Source: Balanoglossus misakiensis
Taxonomy: Eukaryota > Hemichordata
DNA length: 64,000 nucleotides
Assembly (NCBI GenBank): GCA_040954595.2
Contig: CM082585.2
Span: 2,976,001 to 3,040,000, forward strand
Direction: 5' to 3'
Shown piece by piece: positions 35,940-46,325 of the stretch. A program made the translations under genes and the position numbers. Within the stretch, counting starts at the first letter, position 1; each line of letters starts with the position of its first letter. The notes beneath the pieces are model-generated. The model was not told the origin of the DNA and did no database searches. It saw only the letters and a program-made list of their open reading frames with translations.

Positions 35940-36432
35940 CACGACCCTGTCAGTGCTTGGAAATTTCAAGGCTCTCACATTCCCTGAATGTCCGGAAATT
36001 TCCGATCACTGACCCTTGTCAGTGCTTGGAAATTTCTAAGCTCTCACATTCCCTGAGTGTCTGGAAATTTCCGACCACTGACCCTTGTCAGTGCTTGGAA
36101 ATTTCTAAGCTCTCACATTCCCTGAGTGTCTGGAAATTTCCGACCACTGACCCTTGTCAGTGCTTGGAAATTTCCAGGCTCTCACATTCCCTGAGTGTCT
36201 GGAAATTTCCGACCACTGACCCTTGTCAGTGCTTGGAAATTTCCAGGCTCTCACATTCCCTGAGTGTCTGGAAATTTCCGACCACTGACCCTTGCCAGTG
36301 CTTGGAAATTTCAAGGCTCTCACATACCCTGAGTGTCATGAAATTTCCGACCACTGACCCTTGTCAGTGCTTGGAAATGTCTAGGCTCGCACATTCCCTG
36401 AGTGTCTGGCAATTTCCGACCACTGACTCTTT
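35940..36432. repeat. 69-bp minisatellite, 7 copies
   Basis: The unit contains CAGTGCTTGGAAATTTC, CTCACATTCCCTGAGTGTC and GGAAATTTCCGACCACTGAC. Because 69 is a multiple of three, it reads open as a 23-residue repeat (CQCLEISKLSHSLSVWKFPTT) on plus, and also stays open on minus. No start, splice or domain context supports a protein. Confidence 0.9.
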
Positions 36433-36959
36433 TCCAAGTATTTCAGCTGCAAAATATGGATTTGTCAATGAGCAGTGCTTATTTCCTAAAATTCATACGA
36501 AGTCCAACGGATTTGTGTGATACGGATATTAATCTAACAATTCTTGTAATAAATATTGGGTTTCAGATTTACTTTTTGATGCTATTGTTTTTTCTGGCAA
36601 AATTTTACAAACAATTCACACACTTGCAAATGTTCAATAGAAATATTACTCATGATAAACATGGAGACAAAATTTCATTAGAAAAAAATCAAAAGGACTG
36701 TCATGTACGTGGCTTTGAAGGAGACTCAGTTTTTTCACAGATTAATTTTAATTTGAGTTTAAAGCCAAAATATGACAAAATGCATTTTTCCTGCTGTACA
36801 GCTGCAGGAAAGAGACTAAGAATACCTTTATGTAATTTTTTCATTAGAAATTGGCAAAGAATAGGGAATATTTTCATAAATTTCTACCTTTTTCAGCAGT
36901 AATTATGTAAAAAAGGGGTTTTTCGAAAATTGGAAAATGTTTTCTATACTGTTTTCACA

Positions 36960-37470
36960 AAAAGACACAGGCCTGAAATATAATTTTTCAGGTGACACAA
37001 AGTGGACATATATGGTAGACTCTAGAATTCCCGTTGGGGCAGCCAAAAGCCCATAAATGTTTAATCGGATTACACAAAGCGATGCTAAGATGATGCGTAT
37101 ACGAGGGAACTGTGCAACAATCGTATATCTTGATGACTTTCTGAGTATAGTACTTTTAGCAGACACAAAGCTTGAATGTTACCAAGCTTTCAATGCACTC
37201 ATAAACTTACTACAGCAACTAGGATTTGCCATTAACTGGGACAAAATGGTAGAACCCACACAGTGAGTTACCTTCCTTGGTATCCATATTAACAGTCAGT
37301 CGAACACTGTCGCTTGATAAAATCAAACTGCCAAACCTGTGCATAATGGTTCAGAATAGGACACAGCGTATATGTCTTACAAAGCGGGACCTACAATGGC
37401 TTGTACACAAACTTAATTTGGCGCAGCTAAAGTGGTGCGTCGCATTCGCACCTTTCTGTGCCATTTGATT
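36960..37470 (+). pseudogene. Reverse transcriptase relic
   Basis: In broken frames one reads SRIPVGAAKSP (motif B-like), FNRITQSDAKMM, then IVYLDDFL (catalytic motif C), LLQQLGFAINWDKMVEPTQ and, after a stop, TFLGIHINSQ and TKRDLQWLVHKLN. This order (GA.KSP, YLDDFL, LGF.INW.K, FLGI.I.S, L..L.GKLN) belongs to DIRS/Ngaro- or LTR-type RTs. At least two stops (37049-37051, 37264-37266) and a frame change kill it. No ends were found. Confidence 0.7.
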
Positions 37471-37579
37471 AATCTCATGAACTCTGTCACGTGACAGTCA
37501 AAGCATGAGTGAATCAACAAACACGCACAAGGGAGCCTATTATGGTACGCAAACATGTATGCAGTAAAACAACAGGGCG

Positions 37580-37910
37580 ATAATTCTTGAGGATGAACCC
37601 CAATGAAACCAACCGATTCTTAATTTCATGTCCATGTATTCAGGATGAACCCCAATGAAACCAACCGATTCTTAATTTCACTGTGCGGTAAAAAGTGCTA
37701 CCAGGTTATGTCCAAACAAGCAGCATATTTTATATGGCAAAATTAGACAGGTTATGGCAAACTTGATCTCTTAAACTGCTGATTTTACATTGATGTTTTT
37801 TTTTTGCAAATTCGACAGTCTCTGGAATCTGCTGTAAGCTAAACATTGTGGAGTGACAGAGATCGTTTACAAGCTAAACATTGTGGAGTGAAAGAGATCG
37901 TTTACAAGTA
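37580..37910. repeat. Two short direct duplications
   Basis: GAGGATGAACCCCAATGAAA and the next 20 bases occur twice (37586 and 37641). GCTAAACATTGTGGAGTGA, with flanks, also occurs twice (about 37838 and 37873). Confidence 0.75.
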
Positions 37911-37919
37911 ATACAGCTA

Positions 37920-38150
37920 TATATTGTATGGAAGACCGGTCACGACATGCGACATGCGACCTGCGACTTCAAAACTGCGACCTGCGACTTTAAAAAACAC
38001 CCTGCGGCCTGCGACTTCAAGCTACAGCACGGTCGCTTTGTTCATACAGGCGACCTGCACACCGTGGCTTCGGATTTGGTCCAAAGATCAAATAACAAAG
38101 GTGGCTGTGGGAGTTACAAGTAGGATAAAACACTTCGTGGCATAAATTGA
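37920..38150. repeat. Dispersed repeat with GCGACCTGCGACTT units (left copy)
   Basis: GAAGACCGGTCACGACATGC, followed by several GCGACCTGCGAC units, matches the reverse complement of 42590-42655. The pair flank about 4.5 kb containing two retroelements. Confidence 0.7.
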
Positions 38151-38159
38151 AATCTTGAA

Positions 38160-39200
38160 ACCTGGTTATTTCTACTATGCAGCTATATTTTACAGTTTCT
38201 TTTGAAAGATGATTTTTGGTGTATACAATAAAGTCATATCTATCTGTTACACTGTCTTAACATCTTTAATATTTTATTAATTAAAACTACACATAGAAAT
38301 GCTCTTCTCTAGCAAGCATGGAGTGCTAATAAGTGACCAAAGTAGTTTTTGATAACCAGTACATTCTGCCAGTTTTTTATTATGTATAATTGTTGACACA
38401 GAAATAATGTATGCTTTAGGAATGTCTTCTAAGTGCTTATTTCTCCGTATTCCTTAAGTTATGGAAATTTGTATCTTTTAATCATTAAACAACCGATTGG
38501 TTCAGAACTGTTGTTAGATTGGCAATTGTGTGTTTTATTGTCTTTGTCATCACATGCAAACCATGCAAACACTTGGTAGACCAAGTGCGCCCACACTGGT
38601 CAGATGGCATCATTGAATTGCATATGGCCATCATAGGTCTATCACATTGTCAGGGCAACTCATTGCAAACTTGTAGATAAGACACGGAGTTCTTCCTCCT
38701 TGTTTTTAGTGTGTATGGTTGTTTATTGTAATTGATTGATAATATAAAAACATATTTTGTTGTTTGTTTACAAATATTGTCACATTTGTTTGTTTGTTGA
38801 CAGGTCAGAGTTGGTACTAGGGTTTGGGGTTCATTCACTCCCTATATATGTACTGTGTATTATAATAATTATAGGATTGTTGAAAATAACCTAACCCTAA
38901 CCTGTTAAAAAACAAACGTGATAATATTTGTAAATAAATAAACATTTTTTATTCTATCAATCAATAACATCAAACAAACAAATATACACACTTCTCTCCA
39001 TGTTTGTAGTTGGAGAGCTGGCCCTGTGGATAAGATTCTTTGATTTGTACAGGGTGGAATTATGAGCAAGGTTCTGGGACTGGAATAGGAGCGACTCAGT
39101 AATTTAACTTTCAACCACTTTATCCAAAATTGACAGCAAAAAACTACTCAGCACAAAGCTGCCAGCAAAAAGAACTGACAATGTCTGGTGGAAATGAAAA
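38160..39200. other. Intergenic, no gene recognised
   Basis: AT-rich sequence with only short frames. The phrase ACCTAACCCTAACCTG at 38890 is isolated, not a telomere array. Confidence 0.5.
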
Positions 39201-39339
39201 CAACCTTCAAGCATGTGATTGGTGCAAAAGTACAAAATAGATTCCGCTAAAAGTCTGATGGTCAGAGTTCTTATCCGAGTGCATGGATCTCAGTGTTCAT
39301 GGAGCTCTACTAAAAGTCTTGATAACCTCCCATCTCCTT

Positions 39340-41400
39340 GCAGCGAGTCTACCTGGTTGAAGTATGTTACTATGTCACGTATAAGTCTCTCTGTGAAAGT
39401 AAAATGTTCATTTTTAAGCGCATGGAATATTCACGCCGATGTGACGCATTAAAAACAGACTATCACCGGATTAGAATTGAAGACGCAGATAACAATAAAT
39501 TGTTTGCGATTGTTGCAGAACTGTCCGATTGGAGAAAAGCATTATCCAACTCCATTCCGAAAAACGTATACCAACAAAAGAAATTCCATCAGCCTTCATG
39601 AATTATTTTGAAAACAAGGTGTGGCAACTCCGTGACAGGATTGGTCCACAACCGCACAGCTGTGAGGCTGACATAACACCGACCCATACTTTCGCGGAAT
39701 TTGACCCAGTGTCACCTGGGGATATAATTGCGTTAGTGAAACAATCACCACCGAAATCTTGTGAACTCGACATTCTACCATATGGAGTGTTGAAGAATTG
39801 CGTGCACATCTTAGCACCTTTCCTTGCTGATCTTTTCAACAATTCGCTCACAGCTGGCATCGTGCCGAGTCATTTCAAGTCAGCGATAATTGGTCCATTG
39901 TTAAAGAAAGTTGATCTGGATCAGAACATTCTGAAGAACTACAGACCGGTTTCAAACCTTCCGTTCTTGTCAAAACTCCTCGAGCGTGTAGTCGTTCAGC
40001 AACTGAACAGTCACCTCACTAAATTTAGTTATTTCACAAAGTTTCAAAGTGCTTACCGTGCTAATCATAGCACGGAAACTGCTCTCTTGCGTGTCCACAA
40101 TGACATCATGCTTGCCTTGAATAACAAACAGGATGTAATTCTTATCATGTTAGATTTATCAGCGGCGTTTGACACTATCGATCATGAAATAATGCTACAG
40201 AGACTACATCATCGTTTTGGAATAACTGGTAACACTTTATCGTGGTTTCGTTCGTACCTCGTAAATCGCCAACAGTGCGTCAAGGTTGGATATGCATCAT
40301 CCCCAAGTTCTCGCATGAAATATGGCGTTCCACAAGGATCTGTTCTAGGACCTCTCATGTTTACACTCTACACTGCACCTCTGGAAGACATCTTCGGAAA
40401 ACACGGGATTGATTGCATGATATACGCGGACGATACGCAAATTTATGCCATCTGCAACAGCCCTAACGATGTTCGCAATAACATTGAGCTCTGCGTCGAT
40501 GATATCCGCAGCTGGATGAAATCTAACATGCTTGTACTGAATGATGATAAAACTGAAGTTATTCACTTTTCATCACGTTTAAAATCTAATGTGACAAAAT
40601 TAGACTGTCTAAGAATCGGACAATGTGACATAATTCCTTCAGTTTCAGTTAAAAATCTCGGCGTTATTTTAAGTCAGGATGGTAGCATGTCTGATCATAT
40701 TAGTAAGCTGTGCAAAAATGGTTTCTTCTCTTTGCATAGAATAGCTAAAATTCGTAATCTTCTTGACAGATCTACAACTGAGAAACTAGTCCATGCATTT
40801 GTAACGTCTCATTTAGATTACTGTAATAGTCTTTTGTTTGGTATCCCGAAGGGACATCTAGCTCGACTTCAGTCTCTGCAGAATGCTGCGGCGAGGCTAG
40901 TTACTCGTACGCGCAAGTCCGATCATATCACACCCATACTCAAAGATTTACACTGGCTACCGGTAGAGGCCCGCATCAGTTATAAAATTCTCTTGCTCAC
41001 ATTCAAATGTATCAGTGGTAAGGCACCTGCCTATTTGACTGATCTTTTACATTTATATGTACCAGCTCGAGAACTGCGCTCGAGCGTTCAATTCTTTTTA
41101 ACTCATCCTCATGCTAAATTTAACAAAACCTACGGACAGAGAGCTTTTTCAGTTTGTGCACCCATTTTATGGAACAATTTACCCCTTGATATCAAAACCG
41201 CCAGAAGTGTCAATATGTTTAAGCGTAATTTGAAAACTTACCTTTTTACTCGGTTTTATGTGTAGCGTGTTCGATTGTGTCCTTTTAACTATTTTTACTA
41301 GCCTTGTATTTTTTAATCTACTCTTTTAGCTATATGTACAGTGCGCTGAGACGTATGTGTAGCACATTTTAAACAATTCTTAATAATAATAATAATAAAT
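39340..41400 (+). mobile_element. 5'-truncated CR1/L2-like non-LTR retrotransposon
   Basis: The main frame 39529-41265 encodes an RT of the CR1 group. It shows LKNYRPVSNLPFLSKLLERV, FQSAYRANHSTETALL, motif A IMLDLSAAFDTIDH, GVPQGSVLGPLMFTLY, the catalytic MIYADDTQIY, then the thumb and conserved C-terminus DYCNSLLFGIPK, LHWLPVEARI and FSVCAPILWNNLP. The coding frame stops at 41263-41265. The upstream linker (KLFAIVAELSDW) lies in another frame (39338-39601), so there is a frameshift near 39535. The endonuclease is missing, the usual 5' truncation. The 3' end carries an (AAT)n tract at 41383-41404, as in CR1/L2 elements. The RT itself is uninterrupted over about 570 residues, suggesting a fairly recent copy. 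Confidence 0.9.
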
Positions 41401-41404
41401 AAAT

Positions 41405-42220
41405 ATCAACATCAAGCAATGCCTTCATAAAGAGCATTTCATACAGTAAATGTACAATGTGACAGTTCAAATATACATCATGGATAAAATATATTTTACA
41501 CTATATCTCCACATTTTGCTTTGCATTGATTCCTAAAGGGGCATTAGCTGTAACTTCTGGCTTCATTTCCAGTATTTTTGTTCTGTGTACCAAATGCAAT
41601 TTCTTGTTCTACTTCAAACAGCATACTAATATACACAGTACTCTGCTTGTATTTGTCGTCATAACCTGTATGTATGTAATGGCCATTGTTATTGTTGACA
41701 AATGAATTCTAGTCCAGACTTGAATTCAAATTTTGCACAATAACAATGTCGACTACATACATATAGGCTATGTTAATAAGCAAGAGGGAGGGACTGGACA
41801 TTTCATCATACTTCAGGGATCTGAACAAGGAACTGCTGTAGATACACAAAACAAAAGTACTGAAAACATCGTGAAAGTTACAGCTAATGGAGCAGGGTTA
41901 ACTTTTGCGAGGGGGGCTATTACGTTATTTATAGGTCTAGGTCCCATCCTTCACCAAATACAAGGACATACTAATATGCACACAGTGAGCAAATCTGTCC
42001 AATTCCTGTTAGAACAATAATGGTCCAAAATGAAGTCAAATTTATCCGGCCATGGATTAAGGAGCTAGTGCTTTTAGGAATTGCTAGTGCAACCAGTACC
42101 CCAGGAATATGTTATGTTATCAAATCATGTTTTAAAACTCCCTGATGGGTTAGGCCTTACTACTCTGCTCCACACACACTAAATGTGTTGGGGCGGGGGG
42201 GGGGCGATATGGGACAGGAT
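41405..42220. other. Intergenic, no gene recognised
   Basis: The open frame 41733-42020 shows no domain or splice context. Nothing else supported. Confidence 0.45.
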
Positions 42221-42227
42221 GCTCGAC

Positions 42228-42395
42228 GTGAGGCGCAGGTCGCACTGTAGTTTGGCAGCGCTTATAATAAAGAGAGACAAGGTATGACACGACCTCCCCG
42301 CCAGGAACGTAATTCGTTGTGAAAAAAAACGATACCGAACCCTTTAAATGACCAAATAAACAAGGCGCTGCTAAACTACGGTGCGACCTTTGCTT
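42228..42395. repeat. Small foldback
   Basis: GCGCAGGTCGCACTGTAGTT at 42231 pairs with AACTACGGTGCGACC near 42373. It shares the GGTCGCA motif with the neighbouring dispersed repeat at 42590. Confidence 0.6.
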
Positions 42396-42477
42396 ACATG
42401 TTTGTACACGGCGATCTCTGTGTCATAGGCGATCGCCGTGTAAAAACAACCCTAATGCGACTGTCGGATGGACGACC

Positions 42478-42665
42478 TTACTTGAACCAAACACCATGAT
42501 GAAGTCCTAAAACAACAGCAATTTCGTCGACGATATAGCCTTGATAAAAGTACTCGCCAACATCCGCATTGCAGTCACCATCTTGACGGAGTGTGAGGAA
42601 GTCGCAGGTCGCAGTTTTGAAGTCGCAGGTCGCATGTCGTGACCGGTCTTCCATAATATTGCATT
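42478..42665. repeat. Dispersed repeat with GCGACCTGCGACTT units (right, inverted copy)
   Basis: GTCGCAGGTCGCAGTTTTGA and GTCGTGACCGGTCTTCC are the reverse complement of the 37.92-kb copy. Confidence 0.7.
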
Positions 42666-42724
42666 GTTGTGTAATGTAAGTGAAACTAGAAATGCTTTGG
42701 ATCTTGTAAACAGAAAGGTCAATC

Positions 42725-43471
42725 TCAGGAGCATGCGTCCATGGCAGAGAAAATGCAAAATCCAGGCCGGGATACAGATAAGCTAATCGAAAAATCGAAA
42801 ATAAAATAGTTATCAACAAAATTTTTGTAGTCGATCCTGAGACGAACTGGTAACCAATGGAGCAGGGCAAGAACTGGAGTGATAGGCGTGAATTTCCTAG
42901 TGCACATGACTATTTTGGCTGAACTATTATGAGCTCTTTGTAATAGGGCGATTGTGTTTTCTGAGAGACCATACAGGAGTGAGTTACAGTAGTCAAGTTT
43001 GGCAGACAGATTTGCATGTACTAAGGTTTGGCAAGTCTCGTTGGTGATGTAACGTCGTATAGATCCAATTCGGCGGAGGTGACTGTAGATCGATTTGCAG
43101 GTGTACTTTATGTGCTGACTGAACATGTGATTACTGTCGAAGAAGATCATGCCAATATTGCGAGCAGATGAAACTGGTGTGACATAAGTGGAACCAATGT
43201 TGACACTGTTAACAGGATCTGGTGAGCTGTTAAACTTGGAGCGAATCAGAAGGACTTCGGTTTTACTGTCGTTGAGCTGGAGTTTATTGTGGGTCATCCA
43301 TTCCTTGATGTCAAGAATGCAGGTTTCAATCGACAGAGTGGCTAATGAAACTTCAAATGATTTAAAATTAAATGGTTTCCATGAAGAAAGTTTCATAGTT
43401 GACTTGTAAACAAGAGCAACACACCTGCCAGATGATGTCTTGCATGGAGAGGTGGCTATTGCATGTACCAT
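42725..43471 (-). pseudogene. Internally deleted CR1-like retrotransposon copy
   Basis: One open frame joins a piece of APE endonuclease (CVALVYKSTMKLSSWKPFNF) directly, near 43340, to the RT C-terminus (DIKEWMTHNKLQLNDSKTEVL, ARNIGMIFFDSN, DYCNSLLYGLSENTIALLQ, LLHWLPVRLRIDYK). The RT core between them is missing, so the copy is defective. The frame loses similarity after about 42800. It lies opposite in strand to the 39.3-kb element and differs clearly from it in sequence. Confidence 0.75.
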
Positions 43472-43479
43472 CTACCATA

Positions 43480-44690
43480 TACCATGATGCATCATCAAGC
43501 ATGCTTCGCCATTTCCCTGATGAAAATAATCAGATTCAATTTCACCATTGCATAAGCAATGTCAAATTACAGTGCTTTTGGCCACGTATTATCCCAGGGA
43601 TTTACGTGCAGTCAACTTTAAGTACCTATGCATATGCATTTAATACCCATGTCAAAGCTTTTAATTATAAGCTCAAAATAGAAAGGTGGAATTCGGAAAG
43701 AAGATAGTCGACGCAACGATGATGGACGCTTGTGGCTGTCGGGTCCCGGTACATAGCCTGAGCGCGAGTCCACTTTCAAGCCAGCTAAGCGTGACGACTG
43801 AACCTCTATATTCCACCGGCCAACGAAATGTATAAGACGTGACAACAAGTCGCAGTAAAATTGTTAGAGAATCGATTACACGTGGGCGAACGGAACTTAA
43901 GGTGGCATTGCATGAAACCGTCGAGACTTTTTCAGAGGCCTATTTCTCATCAAAGACAACGTTAAAACCCCCATAAACCATACATATTCTGGAAGCTGAG
44001 TTTTTGAACTTTTGTTTGAGTTGCAAATATTATTGATCCCGGAAATGAGGGCGATTTTGGGTTAAAAACCCCATTCTTTGATATTATGTCATTAAATATA
44101 AATTAGGTAAAAAAGTTGACCATGCATCATGCATCTTAATATGTCATTCGAAACTAGAGTACACGTGCAAAAAAACGGTAATTTTGTTTTGCGTTATCTG
44201 CTTCCATTGAGGAGTAACAGCGTTTGAAAGTTAGATTTTTTAGAAAATTTGATCAAATTCACGGTGAGTTGTATTGAATCAGAGTTTATTCCCGCCAGGG
44301 ACACTTTATCGACAAAAAAAATCCGTTTTGTTGGATGGGTCATACACAATCCCCTGTTAAAATATGAGCAAATTCGGCCTACGCAGAGCGAAGCTAAATT
44401 CTTCTGAAGTTGTCAAGAGCAGCGAAAATGCAAACTGAGAAAAACGGCAATTTGCATTGTTGAAACCTATTTGTTAAGCAGTGAACTCGTTCAGAACAGT
44501 GCTATTTTTGGGTGATTATGCACCATTTCCGCCAAGACGCATTAGTCAGGATGTGGGTCTGTATTAGGCCTACCGATTTATGTAAAAAGGTAAAATTTGG
44601 CAAAAATCACAATTTTTCATGGAATGCCACCTTAACGGGACGACTTGTTGGGAGATTTTATGACTTATCAGCGATAGGTCATAATTTGCA
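43480..44690. other. Intergenic, no gene recognised
   Basis: Only short frames without domains. The last part (about 44640-44710) begins a unit that is partly repeated at 45534-45760. Confidence 0.45.
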
Positions 44691-44721
44691 TATCTCGTGG
44701 GGAAGGGGATAATCCCACTAA

Positions 44722-45533
44722 GGCTGCATTCACAAACACCTCTGGAGGGGGGGGGGCGGGAGAATTCATTTTTTTTACCGTTAATTTTCACATGCCCCCC
44801 TCAACAACCCGAAATATTTTCAAATCCCCCCCTTCCGAACTGCTAAAATTTTCAAATCCCCCCCCCATTTTCTTTCACACAGCAAAACACATCACCAATC
44901 TATCTTGTAAAAAAGAAAAACAGCGCTCCCATGAAAAGAATTTGAAACTGATGTTTCCCCTCATCAGTGGGTATTAAAACTGAACATTGTTTTTATTTTT
45001 TAAGTATCTGTATTCTGTGTTGGGAGACATTGTAAACCAAGAATTGAAGGGGGTGGGTTTGGGAGGGGGTGTCCCCCTCCCACGTAAGAAAATTTTATAA
45101 AATGCAGAGCTCAAAGCTGCATTTTAATGAACCTGGCAAAAGCACATTTAACTCAACTACCGGTATGTTGGGGATGACAAATTTAACCGCCGCCGCTCAA
45201 AGTTATCATGGGGTGGGGGCAAGTCCCCTGACCTGGGACACCAGATAAACCAGTCAATGTTTGAAAGGTGTTGATAAATGGAGGGGGTGGGTGTGGGAGG
45301 GGGTGTCCCCCTTTTTACATTAGAAAATTTTGTAAAATAAAGGGCGCGAAACTGCATTTTTGTGGACTCAAAATAAATATTTAGTCGTCAAAGTTTTCAA
45401 GTCCCCCCCCTTTCAGTCCCTAAATTTTTTCAAATCCCCCCCCTTACATACCCTCAATTTTTTCAAATCCCCCCCCCCCTCAATTCTCCTGCCCCCCCCC
45501 CCCTCCAGAGGTGTTTGTGAATGCAGCCTAAGT
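44722..45533. mobile_element. MITE with about 40-bp TIRs and TAA target duplication
   Basis: GGCTGCATTCACAAACACCT at 44722 is matched by its reverse complement ending at about 45529, and the inverted match runs on through a G/C-run into GGAGAATT. TAA lies directly outside both ends. The interior has two diverged direct copies of GGAGGGGGTGTCCCCC plus flank (about 45052 and 45297) and C-rich TTTTCAAATCCCCCCC phrases. A 3-bp TAA duplication fits PIF/Harbinger-type transposons. No transposase is present. Confidence 0.8.
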
Positions 45534-45720
45534 AAAATACGAGGCCGCTCCAATATTGTATTTGGGTACTGAATTTGTGAGTCCTGCCTATTCTAACGAT
45601 AAAATCTCACAACATATATCTCGTGGGGGAAATAATCCGGCTCAGTAAAATACGACGCCGCTCCAAAATTGTTGCAAGATAATGAATTTTTTTATTCCTG
45701 CCTCTTCTAACGAAAAATAA
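45534..45720. repeat. Tandem duplication, about 110 bp
   Basis: AGTAAAATACGAGGCCGCTCC at 45531 recurs as AGTAAAATACGACGCCGCTCC at about 45645, each followed by related sequence (CCTGCCTATTCTAACGA / CCTGCCTCTTCTAACGA). The second copy serves as a paralogous empty site for the MITE. Confidence 0.8.
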
Positions 45721-45744
45721 GAAGACTGTTCATGTGATAGATAT

Positions 45745-45900
45745 ATAATCCCATGATATCTTTCTTTGTTTAACGTCATCGGATACTCGTGGTTTTCGCG
45801 GAAGTGTACAACTTCTCACCTACGGCTCGAAGTTGCACTGCTCCCCGAAAACAATTCGTATACGATGACATCAAACAAAGAAAGATATCATGGGATTATA
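45745..45900. mobile_element. Foldback MITE, about 155 bp
   Basis: ATCCCATGATATCTTTCTTT at 45747 is matched by AAAGAAAGATATCATGGGAT at about 45877-45896, and the pairing continues inward through GATGACAT/ACGTCATC. This near-palindrome has no ORF. Confidence 0.8.
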
Positions 45901-46325
45901 TATAAATATACATCGAATCTGTCATCAAAGCTTACTCTAGACGAATCTTTCAAGGGAAGATTTGCAGGGAGCACTCAGCAAACCACTTAGTCAGGTATAT
46001 CACGCAACTGACTGAACAAAACACTTGTTCTCAAATTGTGGTAAGTATAAATATCTACTCTGTGTGCGGACTTCGACACGCAATTGTATGTACACGAACA
46101 ATTCATTTTCGTAGTCTAAAAGTGAAATCAAGGCTTGAAAATTCGACTACGTTTCTCAACATGGAACTTTTACGCCTAGATGTGCACGGCGTCTCGTCAT
46201 TTACCGGTGAAGTTACATTACAAAATATCAAATGTCACATCAGAAATCATCATAGTCAATTTTGCCTTATTTTTTTTAAAATCCCTCTTTCTCGGCGTTA
46301 TTCCAGATTTAATGACGCATACATT

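Noticed and set aside
38888-38912. AACCTAACCCTAACCTG, possible interstitial telomere
   Set aside because: Only two to three imperfect units.
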